64,000 nt of DNA from Nitrospira sp. (lineage in GTDB: Bacteria; Nitrospirota; Nitrospiria; Nitrospirales; Nitrospiraceae). The position numbers and the translations under genes were made by a program. The notes below the pieces were generated by a model. It searched no databases. It had not been told where the DNA came from and saw only the letters and a program-made list of their open reading frames with translations. The stretch covers positions 4,442,179 through 4,506,178 of the forward strand of contig CP126121.1 of assembly GCA_030123625.1 (NCBI GenBank), given 5' to 3'. This document shows, one piece after another, positions 1 to 9,204 of this stretch; the stretch's first letter is position 1; each line of letters starts with the position of its first letter.

Positions 1-607
1 AGGAGTGACGCCGGATCTGATGGCGATCAGCAAAGGGCTCACCGGTGGCTATATGCCTCTGGCAGTCACATTGACAACGGATGAGATCTACAGAGGTTTT
101 CTGGGGACCTACAACGAGTTCAAAACCTTTTTTCATGGACACAGTTTTACCGGCAATCCCTTGGGCTGTTCCGTCGCGCTCGCCAATCTCCAAGTCTTTC
201 GTCAGGAGAAGACCCTGTCCCGCCTCTTCTCAAAGATCAAGCTGCTGACTCGATGGCTCAGCCCCATGGCCGAAATGCCCAATGTCGGCGACATCCGACA
301 GTGCGGGTTCATGGTGGGAATCGAATTGGTCAAGGACAAGCGGACGAAGAAGCCCTATGCGCTCGAAGAACGAGTCGGCCACAAGGTAGCCATGGAGGCG
401 CGCCGTCGCGGACTCTTGCTGCGGCCGATCGGCAGCGTGATGATCCTGATGCCACCCCTCAGCACATCACTCCCTGAGCTCAGACGCATGGTCAAAATTC
501 TGCAAGCCTCCATCGAAACCGTGACTCAACTCCCCGCATCCAATCCCATTCAAGTCCATCCACCGGTCGGTCTATTGGGCAATAAACATAAAGATTTGCA
601 CGAGTAG
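1..607 (+). CDS. bioA: Adenosylmethionine-8-amino-7-oxononanoate aminotransferase, C-terminal part
   Basis: PLP-dependent aminotransferase of biotin synthesis, which converts KAPA to DAPA using S-adenosylmethionine as amino donor. Only about the last 200 residues are in the window, roughly half the family length, and the frame is open to base 1. The PLP-lysine segment ISKGLTGGYMPL and the following HGHSFTGNPLGC block are typical of BioA. The reading frame continues upstream of the first GTG at position 5, so that GTG is not the start. The C-terminal 30 residues after the conserved core look like a free tail. The next gene, cas6, begins about 110 bases later with its own promoter-like sequence, so bioA is not part of the CRISPR operon. 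A related class-III aminotransferase is possible, but BioA is the best fit. Confidence 0.85.
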   Translation, partial: GVTPDLMAISKGLTGGYMPLAVTLTTDEIYRGFLGTYNEFKTFFHGHSFTGNPLGCSVALANLQVFRQEKTLSRLFSKIKLLTRWLSPMAEMPNVGDIRQCGFMVGIELVKDKRTKKPYALEERVGHKVAMEARRRGLLLRPIGSVMILMPPLSTSLPELRRMVKILQASIETVTQLPASNPIQVHPPVGLLGNKHKDLHE

Positions 608-645
608 CTGCCGATGAGAATTGGCTTCGCCGAACCTGTTAATTC

Positions 646-674
646 TTGACAAACTTCAGAACCCTCACTACCCT
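646..674 (+). promoter_or_regulatory. Candidate sigma-70 promoter for cas6
   Basis: A perfect -35 box TTGACA (646-651) is followed after 17 bases by a weak -10 box TACCCT (669-674). It lies between the bioA stop and the ATG at 720. If it is real, it supports starting cas6 at 720 rather than at the TTG at 621, which lies upstream of the promoter. Inferred from sequence only. Confidence 0.45.
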
Positions 675-719
675 CTGCCCTCGTTGTCCGAGTCCCTAGG
701 TGGTCTTCCGGGGGCAATC

Positions 720-1688
720 ATGCTGCATTCGTTCTCCCTCGCGCGCTTGCGTTTTGTGCTGGAGGCCGAAGATCGGCTGGCTCTCCATCCACGCAATCCC
801 GGCAACACGCTCCGCGGCGCCTTCGGTTCCACATTCAAGAGACTCGTCTGTCCGACCTCCCATGAGTGTCGCGAGACATGCCGGATGAAAACCACCTGTC
901 CGTATGGGCAGATCTTCGAGCCAAGTCCTCCACCAGGCAGCGACCGGCTGAGCCGGAATCAAGACATTCCCCGCCCCTTTGCCTTGCGGCCTCCGAACGG
1001 CATCGAGACAATCACCCGACCAGGAGACTCCTTCTCTTTCGACCTAATCCTCATCGGCAAGGCACTCGACTACTTTCCCTATTTTTTGGTCACGTTCCGG
1101 GAGTTGGGCGACCAAGGCATCGGTCTTGGTCGAGGCCGCTATCGAATTACACGGGTGTCGCTGCTCAACGAAGACGGGAACGAGGTCGGCGAAGTGTATT
1201 CGGGCCACGACAACATCGTCCGACCCTCCCCTTTCCGTATCACCTACAAGGACTGCTGTCGCCTTGCTACCGAGCGATCTCTAACGCAATCCCGGCACGT
1301 GACGATCCGCTTTCTCACTCCGACGCTTCTGAAATCTGACGACAAGCTCGTCGAGCGACCTGAGTTTCACCACCTCATCAAGCGCCTGCGAGACCGCATC
1401 AACGCCCTCGCACATTTCTACTGCGACGATACACTCGATGTAAACTTCAAAGCTTTCGGCGAACGAGCCGAAGCCGTCCGAACCGTGACCTGCAAGGTCC
1501 GTTGGGAAGACCGCGACCGCCGATCATGGAAAACCGGCCTCACCCACGACATGGGCGGCTTCGTCGGCGAAGTGACGTATGTAGGAGACCTAGAAGAGTT
1601 CCTACCGCTGCTGATCCTGGGGCAGTACACGCATGTGGGGAAGTATGCGGTGTGGGGCAATGGGCGGTATGAAGTGGTGGTCCTATAA
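720..1688 (+). CDS. cas6: CRISPR pre-crRNA endoribonuclease Cas6
   Basis: RAMP-fold endoribonuclease that cuts the repeat RNA to release crRNAs. The N-terminal part has the GNTLRGAFGSTFKRL segment followed by four clustered cysteines (in CPTSHECRETC and TTCPYGQIFEP), a pattern seen in many Cas6 proteins of this branch. The last 50 residues match the Cas6 C-terminal domain, with GFVGEVTYVGDLEEF and the glycine-rich VGKYAVWGNGRYEV end. I chose the ATG at 720 (322 codons) because a promoter-like sequence lies at 646-674. The frame stays open back to a TTG at 621, which would add 33 residues without domain content. A MNT/HEPN pair follows 40 bases downstream. Part of this gene's 3' region recurs as a decayed fragment at 2503-2538. 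Confidence 0.85.
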   Translation: MLHSFSLARLRFVLEAEDRLALHPRNPGNTLRGAFGSTFKRLVCPTSHECRETCRMKTTCPYGQIFEPSPPPGSDRLSRNQDIPRPFALRPPNGIETITRPGDSFSFDLILIGKALDYFPYFLVTFRELGDQGIGLGRGRYRITRVSLLNEDGNEVGEVYSGHDNIVRPSPFRITYKDCCRLATERSLTQSRHVTIRFLTPTLLKSDDKLVERPEFHHLIKRLRDRINALAHFYCDDTLDVNFKAFGERAEAVRTVTCKVRWEDRDRRSWKTGLTHDMGGFVGEVTYVGDLEEFLPLLILGQYTHVGKYAVWGNGRYEVVVL

Positions 1689-1728
1689 TGGCGTCGATTG
1701 TTTCTTGCCGAGGAAGAAAGATACACAC

Positions 1729-2070
1729 ATGAAAACAGCTGAGCATCTGTCGAAGGTAGAACGCGCAGCCCTTGAAGAGCTCCGGACCCGAATCACCCGT
1801 GAGTTCCCCGATTGGACATTTCACATGACCCTGTTCGGATCGCGAGCCAGGGCAGACGCCGAGCCTGACTCGGATATGGATGTGCTCCTGGAGGTTGACC
1901 AGGAGCATATCTCGTTTCCAGAGAAGCAGCGGCTTCGTCGAGCGGCCAGCGAGGCCTCACTCCAGAGCGGAATTGTCCTCTCTCTCCTGATTGTAGACGA
2001 ACACATGCGGAAGGAACGTGGAGATTTCTCTGTTTTTCAGAATATCCGGGAGGAGGGCATCTCGGTATGA
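1729..2070 (+). CDS. MNT-family nucleotidyltransferase (antitoxin-like), module 1
   Basis: Minimal nucleotidyltransferase of 113 residues, the usual antitoxin partner of HEPN RNases in which it acts by modifying or neutralising the toxin. The signature GS motif at residues 37-38 (LFGSRARADAEPDSDMDVLL) carries the SDMD metal-binding aspartates at 49 and 51. The start at 1729 is preceded by GAGGAAG about 8 bases upstream; the open frame runs further back into the cas6 end but has no domain there. Its stop overlaps the start of the HEPN gene by four bases (ATGA), so the two are translationally coupled. Placement between cas6 and cas8b1 is unusual. Function is inferred from family and pairing. 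Confidence 0.85.
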   Translation: MKTAEHLSKVERAALEELRTRITREFPDWTFHMTLFGSRARADAEPDSDMDVLLEVDQEHISFPEKQRLRRAASEASLQSGIVLSLLIVDEHMRKERGDFSVFQNIREEGISV

Positions 2071-2462
2071 GTCGAAAGGAAATTCACGAACTCTTAGGTA
2101 AAGCCCGGCGGAGTCTCCTTGCGGCAGAACGGCTGCTTCGCGACGGTGATCATGACTTCGCGGTCTCACGGGCTTACTACGCCATGTTCTACACCGCACA
2201 GGTCCTGTTGCTGTCGCGTGACATCCGTCGCGCTAAACATTCCGCGGTCATCGCGGCGTTCAACGAGCACTTCGTCAAAAGCGGGGAGGTTCCCGCAAAG
2301 CTGTTTTTTCTGCTCCGCGACGGCTTTGAAGACAGAGCCGAAGGCGACTATGGCCTCGCGGTGATTACGGACGAACAGGCACGGGCAGGAATTGCGGCAG
2401 CGCATGAATTTGTGGAAATGATCGGCAGCCGATTCGAGAAGACACTGGATGCCGAGCCATGA
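2067..2462 (+). CDS. HEPN-domain protein (UPF0332-like toxin candidate), module 1
   Basis: All-helical HEPN protein of 131 residues paired with the MNT gene just upstream by an ATGA overlap. It shows the family hallmarks AVSRAYYAMFYTAQVLL near residues 34-50, a conserved KHSAVIAAF segment, and RAEGDY, in which the Arg and DY are typical of this family. HEPN partners of MNT proteins are generally RNA-targeting toxins. Whether this one is toxic, and whether it responds to CRISPR interference, cannot be read from sequence. It belongs to the same subtype as the HEPN of module 3 (10556-10960), while module 2 is a different subtype, so the three modules are not simple tandem copies. Confidence 0.82.
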   Translation: MSRKEIHELLGKARRSLLAAERLLRDGDHDFAVSRAYYAMFYTAQVLLLSRDIRRAKHSAVIAAFNEHFVKSGEVPAKLFFLLRDGFEDRAEGDYGLAVITDEQARAGIAAAHEFVEMIGSRFEKTLDAEP

Positions 2463-2502
2463 GCGGCAGCGGCGCCGGACCGACGGGTCGCACAGCGGCC
2501 AG

Positions 2503-2538
2503 CGGTCCTGGAAACCGGCCTCATTCATGACATGGCGG
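2503..2538 (+). pseudogene. Decayed cas6 3'-region fragment
   Basis: These 36 bases align with 1521-1558 inside cas6 with two single-base gaps and a few substitutions. The conserved core is CCGGCCTCA followed by GACATGG. Restoring one base would give a peptide close to the cas6 segment RSWKTGLTHDMGG. No intact frame remains. It sits in the 290-base gap between the module 1 HEPN stop and cas8b1; I see nothing else recognisable in that gap. It looks like the scar of a second or displaced cas6 copy. Confidence 0.6.
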
Positions 2539-2749
2539 ATCGTGCTCCGTTGTCTGTGATCGATGACTGTTCGCGGATCGCGGTAAGCGGACGGCGGTTT
2601 GTGACCTCGGATGTCACACGATGGTGATACACAGTGGGCCGCCTCTCACCTGAGCAGGATATGAGCAGTTCTTCGGGCAAGAAAAGGACCTCGGCGAACG
2701 GGTAAGAGTCTGTAGCAACTTGTGATGAGTTGAGCGAGTCGTGACTCAA

Positions 2750-4735
2750 ATGAAGATCGATCTCACCGGAAACCCCTTTGTGGATACTGGATTAGCCGTC
2801 ATAGCCGCGCGAGCACATTTAGAGGATGTGCGTGACCTGACTTTAGATACTATCCGTACGGTACACGGCGATGGTATCCAGTTAACTTCATGGAACAGTT
2901 CCTTGAAAAACTTCACCATGATTTTTACCAGCAATTCTCTCCTTACAAATCCAGCTATCAAAGACAAAGCAAAACGAGCAAAGAGCTATCGAGCCGTCCT
3001 TGGTGGTCTTCTCAGCAAAATTGGCATTGAGGAGCTTTCTAAGCGCTGCGAAGCGTGCGGAACATATAGATCAGTTGATTTTGTCACTCTTTGCCGAACC
3101 GCACTTGCCGGAATTGAGATCAAGGACCAACCTCGCTTTATAGGCCGCGACTGGTTTCCATTGTCGGGAAGTCTAGGCAGCGATGCACAAGCACTCCCGG
3201 CGGCTTCCCGTCCTGTCAACCTGTGCGCTAAGTGTCTCTTTGCTATTCATTACCTTCCTCTTGGCCTCATCCTGCTAGATGGCCGGCTCGCAGTGTTTCA
3301 ATCTACCTCCATTGAGTTTTGGTATGAACTTGTGCGCGACATTGTTATCGAGGTCGAGGTTCGCATCACTGCAGGAATCTACGACACTTTTGGCGCAAAA
3401 GAGGGAAGTAAGGCCCTTGTGAAAAGGCTATTAAGCTTATTCCGTCGTCTTCAGGCTGAGCAACGGTCAAATCTCCAGCCTGGAACGGCCCTTCAAGTTT
3501 GGCGGTTCACCAACTCTGGGGCTTCACCCGAATGCGCAATTGAAGAGATTCCGAATCCTGCTCTGGTGTTTCTTCAGAAGGCTGTACAGCATGGGCTGGA
3601 TCAGGAAATTGAAACGCTGATTGGGAACGAAGGGAAGAAGGAACGGACATTGTTCCGATGTATTACCGAGCGGAAGGATTATTTCCGCCTTTATCCAAAA
3701 GGAAAATGGACTGGTGCTAGCCCCAAACTCTTTGCTCTCTACCAGGCTCATGTATGCGAGCGTTCAGGCAGAGCTCTAACACTTGCTCATACGCTGGCCA
3801 AAGAACGCGCAAAGGAGCTTCGCCCCAAAGACTTGGAGCGACTGCGTCGCGAAGAGGCATTCAAAGAACGGTCGGTTCGTAATCAATTTCAAAGCCTGAT
3901 AGCCGAGCTGTCCCAAAAGAGAAAGTTTAGCCTGAACGATTACCTGGTGCTTTTTCCGCTCAGGGAGGACGTCCCTGGCATTCAAGTGCACGGGGACGGA
4001 TGGAGGCTTGTTCGCTATTACCTGCACCATGTTGATGATTCTAATATCGAAATCACGTGTTCGGCTTCTTCGGAGGGGTGCTCACCGAAATTGGTACTGC
4101 TTCGCTTCTACAGCATACGGATACTTCAGCACTATGTTCAAGAACGTGGCAAGGAGAGGTTTCAGTCCGAAGTCCTCAACCGGATAAGACGCGGCGAGAT
4201 TGGCGCACTATGGCTTCGACGCCAATTTACCAGTTTAGCCGAAACCTATCCCGGTTTTTCCTATGGAATGTGGGAACAGCTCTGCAGAAACGAGAGAGGA
4301 GGTCTGATTCTTCATGAATTACTGTTCCAGATGCGCATACTTTGGTCAGGACTGTTGACTCAGGCTCACCCCTCGGGCATCACCCTTCAAAATTGCGAGC
4401 GCAGTTCAGGCTTACCCACCGCAGTTGAAACCTATCTACGGGAGTTATTCGCCCGGTATACGGAACAACGGGGGCTGAAGCGGTTCCATCGAGATGTGCT
4501 GGTACGTCTGCGCCGAAAGGAGATTGGACTGGGATGGTTCGAACATCAGATCAGAAACACTGGCTGGAAGCCGTCACAGCTTGCATTGTTTTCGGCAGAT
4601 GAATGGGAGAACTTCTTGAGAGATGAGAATGGCCGTCCTTTGGCAGAGGAAAGGCTTTTTCAGATGCATCTGTTGTTCGCAAATCTCTATCGTGGAGCGA
4701 CAGTAGATCACAAGGAACAGGAGGAGTCGTCATGA
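2750..4735 (+). CDS. cas8b1: Type I-B Cascade large subunit Cas8b1/Cst1
   Basis: Large subunit of the type I-B interference complex, expected to help recognise PAM and target DNA. The N-terminus GNPFVDTGLAVIAA is characteristic of Cst1. A zinc-binding pair is visible as CEAC (Cys 100 and 103) and CAKC (Cys 159 and 162), separated by the DWFPL segment and followed by LPLGLILLDGRLAVFQS, also a Cst1 feature. The protein is about 661 residues, and the C-terminal half is helical and Arg/Lys rich. Start choice: ATG at 2750, with a GTG nine bases earlier (2741) as the alternative. It overlaps cas7 by four bases. Assignment to the I-B Tneap-like branch rests on this gene together with the DevR-type cas7. 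Confidence 0.82.
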   Translation: MKIDLTGNPFVDTGLAVIAARAHLEDVRDLTLDTIRTVHGDGIQLTSWNSSLKNFTMIFTSNSLLTNPAIKDKAKRAKSYRAVLGGLLSKIGIEELSKRCEACGTYRSVDFVTLCRTALAGIEIKDQPRFIGRDWFPLSGSLGSDAQALPAASRPVNLCAKCLFAIHYLPLGLILLDGRLAVFQSTSIEFWYELVRDIVIEVEVRITAGIYDTFGAKEGSKALVKRLLSLFRRLQAEQRSNLQPGTALQVWRFTNSGASPECAIEEIPNPALVFLQKAVQHGLDQEIETLIGNEGKKERTLFRCITERKDYFRLYPKGKWTGASPKLFALYQAHVCERSGRALTLAHTLAKERAKELRPKDLERLRREEAFKERSVRNQFQSLIAELSQKRKFSLNDYLVLFPLREDVPGIQVHGDGWRLVRYYLHHVDDSNIEITCSASSEGCSPKLVLLRFYSIRILQHYVQERGKERFQSEVLNRIRRGEIGALWLRRQFTSLAETYPGFSYGMWEQLCRNERGGLILHELLFQMRILWSGLLTQAHPSGITLQNCERSSGLPTAVETYLRELFARYTEQRGLKRFHRDVLVRLRRKEIGLGWFEHQIRNTGWKPSQLALFSADEWENFLRDENGRPLAEERLFQMHLLFANLYRGATVDHKEQEESS

Positions 4736-6159
4736 GCGGTGACAACGCAAAGCTAACGCACGTAGCAGGAACATTCCTGATCCAAGCAGACGGGGCTTTT
4801 CTTAACGGAGCAGGCCTCGGTGAAGGTGAGGACCGAAATGTCACCATCCCAAAGACGTTTCGTGACGGCCAACGGGGAGAAGTTCCTTATGTTTCTGCCC
4901 AAGCCTGGAAAAGATGGTTGCGCACTACAGCCATTCAAGAAGCAGGCTGGCCTGCCAGCGAGCCGCAAGCTATCGGCTGGAATCCGAAGGGCAACGTCAA
5001 CAAGATTGCAGGACAACTCAATCCTGTGGAATTTCCAGAAGACGATATCTTTGGCTACATGCGAGCTCAAGAGGGGCAGGGACGTCGCAAAGCGGGTGAG
5101 GAAGATGAGGCAGGCGAAGAGGAGGAAACAGGAGGAAAAACCAAATCAGTGATGCGGGCGTCACCATTCGCTGCATCATTGCTCGTTTCTCTGCGTTCCA
5201 GTGGATGGAGGGGACAAGATGAGGGATTCGTACATTTGACCAAGTTCGATCCTAAAGCGCTGGCCGAGGCGGAAGTCGAACGTTTTCTCGGATCAGTCTC
5301 GGACGAAACACAGGATAAAAAGAAAGACCTCTGGAAGAGACTTGAAGCGTTTGAAAAGGAATGGGCCGCTCAAGTGAAGTCAGTGGCGGACGAAGGCGAA
5401 CTCGACAATTTGCGGCAGCTTCTCTCTGCAAAAGCTCAAGAGAAGAACAAAGAAGTTACATTTATTGAGAATGCGACGAGTCCTCTTCCCTATACCACAC
5501 GCTTTTACAACACACATCTTCAAGCAGTCTTCTGTCTGGACTATGGCCGGCTCGGCGTCTTTTGGAATTTGGGTGACCGTATCGAACTGGAGGAAGCGAG
5601 GGCCAAGAAGTTATTGGACACTGGACAAATTGAAAACGTCACCGCTCAAGAACCATACCACTCGCTGAGCCAGAATGGAAAACTGGGACGAGTCTACCGC
5701 TTGAGGGATGGCGACGAACGGAAAACCCGCGCTGCAGCCCTATTCAAGGCTCTTGCCGTTCTCCGAGGTGGTGCCAAGCAGGCCCAATTCGGAACTGACA
5801 TCGCTCCCAAAGTGCTTATCCTAGCTGGCCTCACGTGCGGTAACCCCGTCTTCAATCATCTCTTCAAAGACGATTCCGAGGGACCGTTGTTCAAGATCGA
5901 AACTTTCAAAGAGATCATTGCTGACTACGCCGATCGCATTGCTACGCCTGTATTGATCGGGATTCGAGCAGGATACCTCAAGAATGAGGCCGAGGTCCGT
6001 GCTTTGGACGGTTGGCATCTGGTGAAGAGTGCGACTGATACCAAGGGAACCGCGATGGAGAAGCCATCTAAGGAGAAGCCGAGTGAGGGGCAATCAGTCG
6101 AAGTTAGGATAATGACTCCTGTGGAGGCGGCCAAGAGCATCGGAGAGCAATTGCCGTGA
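4732..6159 (+). CDS. cas7: Type I-B Cas7 (Cst2/DevR family), Cascade backbone
   Basis: RAMP protein that polymerises along the crRNA to form the Cascade backbone. The start HVAGTFLIQADGAFLNGAG and the segment VPYVSAQAWKRWLR are typical of the Cst2/DevR family. The protein is 475 residues, long for Cas7. The extra length includes a highly acidic insertion around residues 118-140 (EEDEAGEEEETGG) and a helical linker around 160-240. The C-terminus has a Lys/Glu-rich loop (KPSKEKPSEGQ). Its ATG overlaps the cas8b1 stop and its stop overlaps the cas5 GTG, so cas8-cas7-cas5-cas3 form one translationally coupled unit. Confidence 0.85.
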   Translation: MSGDNAKLTHVAGTFLIQADGAFLNGAGLGEGEDRNVTIPKTFRDGQRGEVPYVSAQAWKRWLRTTAIQEAGWPASEPQAIGWNPKGNVNKIAGQLNPVEFPEDDIFGYMRAQEGQGRRKAGEEDEAGEEEETGGKTKSVMRASPFAASLLVSLRSSGWRGQDEGFVHLTKFDPKALAEAEVERFLGSVSDETQDKKKDLWKRLEAFEKEWAAQVKSVADEGELDNLRQLLSAKAQEKNKEVTFIENATSPLPYTTRFYNTHLQAVFCLDYGRLGVFWNLGDRIELEEARAKKLLDTGQIENVTAQEPYHSLSQNGKLGRVYRLRDGDERKTRAAALFKALAVLRGGAKQAQFGTDIAPKVLILAGLTCGNPVFNHLFKDDSEGPLFKIETFKEIIADYADRIATPVLIGIRAGYLKNEAEVRALDGWHLVKSATDTKGTAMEKPSKEKPSEGQSVEVRIMTPVEAAKSIGEQLP

Positions 6160-6857
6160 CTTCTGTCATCAAGGCAGTCCATATCCGTCTGGAAGGCGTA
6201 ACTGCGTCATTTCGCCACCCTCTTGTCATCAGTGGCACTCAGATCAGCACACCTATGCCAGCCTATAGCAACCTTTTGGGCATGATGAGTGCTTGTGCGG
6301 GGCGTACAGTCCGCCCGGAAGAAACTCGAATCGGGTTCGAATTCCATTGCTTGTCACACAACTTAGAGCTCGAGCGAACAGTTCGCTGGCAGACAGACAA
6401 GCAAGGACGGCTTAAACTTCACAGCAAAGGGCAAGGAATCGCTTATCGGCAGGTCTATTGGTCACCGTCTCTCGATCTCTATGTGACCAATCGAGCCTTC
6501 AAAGCCACCTTCGAAAAACCCGTCGCTACTCCCTGTTTCGGACGATCACAAGACATTGCCTGGATCAAATGGGTTCGCGAGGTAGACCTCTATCCTATGC
6601 GTAGAGGGAGTTTGGGACCGACTCTGGTCCCTTATCCTCAGCCAGGAATTGCCGGCACTATAGTGAGGTTGCCCGAATGGTTTGAAAACGGGAAACAGGG
6701 CCAGCCAAGACAGTCAGGTCCATTCGGCCATTATCAGGCGATGCTGCCAACCATTGGGAATCTGCGGTTTGAAGTTGAGCGAAAAAATCTGTTCCACTCT
6801 TCAGATGCGAAACAGGACAACGAAGTTATCTATCTTCATCAGTGGTTGGTTGAATGA
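6156..6857 (+). CDS. cas5: Type I-B Cas5
   Basis: RAMP subunit of Cascade that caps the 5' handle of the crRNA. It is 233 residues, normal for Cas5. The N-terminal strand (IRLEGVTASFRHP) is followed by TPMPAYSNLLGMMSACAGR, the loop and helix typical of Cas5t-type proteins in which target-binding residues sit. The start is a GTG inside the cas7 stop (GTGA overlap), and its own stop overlaps the cas3 ATG. No catalytic His/Tyr/Lys set of a Cas5d nuclease is evident, consistent with cas6 being present. Confidence 0.83.
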   Translation: MTSVIKAVHIRLEGVTASFRHPLVISGTQISTPMPAYSNLLGMMSACAGRTVRPEETRIGFEFHCLSHNLELERTVRWQTDKQGRLKLHSKGQGIAYRQVYWSPSLDLYVTNRAFKATFEKPVATPCFGRSQDIAWIKWVREVDLYPMRRGSLGPTLVPYPQPGIAGTIVRLPEWFENGKQGQPRQSGPFGHYQAMLPTIGNLRFEVERKNLFHSSDAKQDNEVIYLHQWLVE

Positions 6858-9109
6858 GCGTGCTGCTAGCCAAAAGCTCGGGAGAGAGCCTTGCGGCCCA
6901 TACGGCCTGGTGCTTGAAGGCAGCTAAAGCTCTCCTATCTTATCTTCCGCTATCTGAAGCCCAGCGTCAGCGGGTTCAATCCGATGTCTTGTTGGCGGTG
7001 GCTCTTCACGATGTGGGGAAGGCGGCTCGTGGCTTTCAGCGCGTTCTGCTTGGTGAACAAGAGGACTGGGCCGGCAAACGGCATGAAATCCTGTCAGCAG
7101 CTTTTGCCTCTTCGCTACAAGGGATATCCTCTGCAACATTGCTTGCTATTTTAACTCACCATAAGAGCCTCCCTGGCGACGGGATTACAACAGCTGGCTT
7201 TGGCTGCTTACCTTTCGAACAACTTCCATGGCCGGGTGATTTGACCCCCGTTTGGGAGGAGATGAAGAAGGAATGGTTAGAAAACCTGGAGCTGTTTACG
7301 CCTGAATGGACGAAGATCTGTGAGGCCTTAGAGCGCACTGACCTCGCTAATATTAGCCCCTCTCTCGAGCCACTCACTTTGGATCGCGTCTGGCTCAACA
7401 GAACCACAGGCAGGAAAGGACAGCGAGCGACCGTTTCATTTTCCGAGCGCCATCATGCGTCGCTTGTGCGAGGTCTCGTCATCGCAGCAGACCACTTGGG
7501 AAGTGCACACTGTGTGCCCCCACAAATCCCGCAGTTAAAGTCATACCGTGTCATGAGACAGAACCTTCGGCCATTCCAAGAGGTAGCCGCGAATACAAAA
7601 AGTTCCGGTCTCTTAAGAGCACCAACGGGATCAGGAAAAACCGAAGCGGCTTTACTTTGGGCTCAACAGAATCAACCGCCTAACAGTCGCCTATTCTACG
7701 TCCTTCCATACACTGCCAGTATTAATGCTATGTATAAAAGGCTCGGGCCAGGGATATCACCGACCCGCCCTGGCATTTTTGGTTCGGGTAATGTGGGGCT
7801 TCTTCATTCCAGGGCTACTGCTGCACTGTACTCCATGTTAGAGGCTAGCGGGGACCATTGCTCAAAGCTTGACCGTCAGGCTACCGCAAAAGCATTGACT
7901 GGCCTGGCCCGTGAAATATGGTTCCCGATCAGAGTATGTACGCCACACCAGGTTCTCCGCTACATGCTTCGAGGAAAGGGCTGGGAGGCGATGCTCGCAG
8001 AGTTTCCAAATGCCTGTTTCATTTTCGATGAAGTACATGCTTACGACCCTCGCGTTGTGGGACTCACCCTTACTACAGCTAGACTAGTTACTAATTGGGG
8101 TGCACGGTGCCTGTTTATGTCCGCTACATTCCCTTCGTTTCTGCAGGACTTAACTCGCAAGGCGTTAGGGCAGATCCCCTTAATCGTGCCATCAAATCAT
8201 CTGGAGAGAGACAAGGAAATTCTCGACAAGAAACGTCATGTGTTGGAAATTCGCAATGGATCGTTGGCGGAGAATTTAGAAAGCGTCATCGATGCTGTGG
8301 AGACTAGTCCCTCAACGCTTATCGTATGCAACCACGTGCGTACTGCTCAGACGATCTTTGATAGCTTGCGGAACCGTTTTGGGAACAACGTCTACCTTCT
8401 CCATAGTCGATTCAATCAGGAAGATCGGAACCATATTGAAACCAAACTCCTTTCCCGTTCACTGCCCAAAGTGCTCGTAGCTACGCAGGTCGTTGAGGTC
8501 AGTCTGGACTTGGACTTTCACCAGGCATTTCTGGAACCTGCCCCTATTGACGCCCTTGTTCAGCGTATGGGCCGTGTCAACCGGGCGGGAACACGAGAAC
8601 CTTCATCTGTCGTCGTCTTTACAGAGCAAGTAAACCGTTACCAACTCTATTGCGACTGTCAAAGTACTTCCCATGAGCGTCCATGCTTAGTACAGCGATC
8701 AATTAACGAGCTTCGCTCACTTGCTAATCCGATCAGTGAGGACGACCTTATAATAGCTGCTGACCAGGTCTACAGCGACGGCTATCGGAATGAGGACGCA
8801 CGGGCGTATGAAGAAGGCTTCACCCATCCAGATATCGTAGATTACGAGAAGCGCCTACTCGCTGGTGCTCATCAAGATTGGGTTGAGCAAGTCATTGAAA
8901 GCACGGATGGCACGATCGAAGCCTTACCCTCCTCTTTGTCTTTTGAATACGAATCTAGACGCAGACAAGGATTATGGATTGAAGCCGATGCCCTGTTAGT
9001 GCCAGTGAGGGAAAAGTCTCTGGCGTACATCAGACCCAAATTGGACACATCGTGTGATCCTTGGAAGGTGAATTGTCCCTATTCGCAGACAAAGGGTCTT
9101 GAACTGTGA
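6854..9109 (+). CDS. cas3: Cas3 HD nuclease/helicase
   Basis: Single-chain effector nuclease-helicase that degrades DNA opened by Cascade. The N-terminal HD domain has His16, the His52-Asp53 pair (ALHDVGK), THHK around 101-104 and AADH around 211-214. The helicase half has Walker A GSGKT at 259-263, DEVH at 392-395, SAT at 423-425 and motif VI QRMGRVNRAG near 575-585. Length of 751 residues is normal for I-B. All key residues are present, so it looks functional. It overlaps cas5 by four bases. Between its stop and the next MNT start is a 95-base gap containing the tail of a short open frame (see findings). Confidence 0.93.
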   Translation: MSVLLAKSSGESLAAHTAWCLKAAKALLSYLPLSEAQRQRVQSDVLLAVALHDVGKAARGFQRVLLGEQEDWAGKRHEILSAAFASSLQGISSATLLAILTHHKSLPGDGITTAGFGCLPFEQLPWPGDLTPVWEEMKKEWLENLELFTPEWTKICEALERTDLANISPSLEPLTLDRVWLNRTTGRKGQRATVSFSERHHASLVRGLVIAADHLGSAHCVPPQIPQLKSYRVMRQNLRPFQEVAANTKSSGLLRAPTGSGKTEAALLWAQQNQPPNSRLFYVLPYTASINAMYKRLGPGISPTRPGIFGSGNVGLLHSRATAALYSMLEASGDHCSKLDRQATAKALTGLAREIWFPIRVCTPHQVLRYMLRGKGWEAMLAEFPNACFIFDEVHAYDPRVVGLTLTTARLVTNWGARCLFMSATFPSFLQDLTRKALGQIPLIVPSNHLERDKEILDKKRHVLEIRNGSLAENLESVIDAVETSPSTLIVCNHVRTAQTIFDSLRNRFGNNVYLLHSRFNQEDRNHIETKLLSRSLPKVLVATQVVEVSLDLDFHQAFLEPAPIDALVQRMGRVNRAGTREPSSVVVFTEQVNRYQLYCDCQSTSHERPCLVQRSINELRSLANPISEDDLIIAADQVYSDGYRNEDARAYEEGFTHPDIVDYEKRLLAGAHQDWVEQVIESTDGTIEALPSSLSFEYESRRRQGLWIEADALLVPVREKSLAYIRPKLDTSCDPWKVNCPYSQTKGLEL

Positions 9110-9204
9110 GAGTTCGGATCATTACTACGCTTTCGACGGCGCGGTCGTGGAACTCCAGCGACAAGCGGCCGCCATTTTGAAGACGGGCGGAGAAATTATA
9201 CGAC

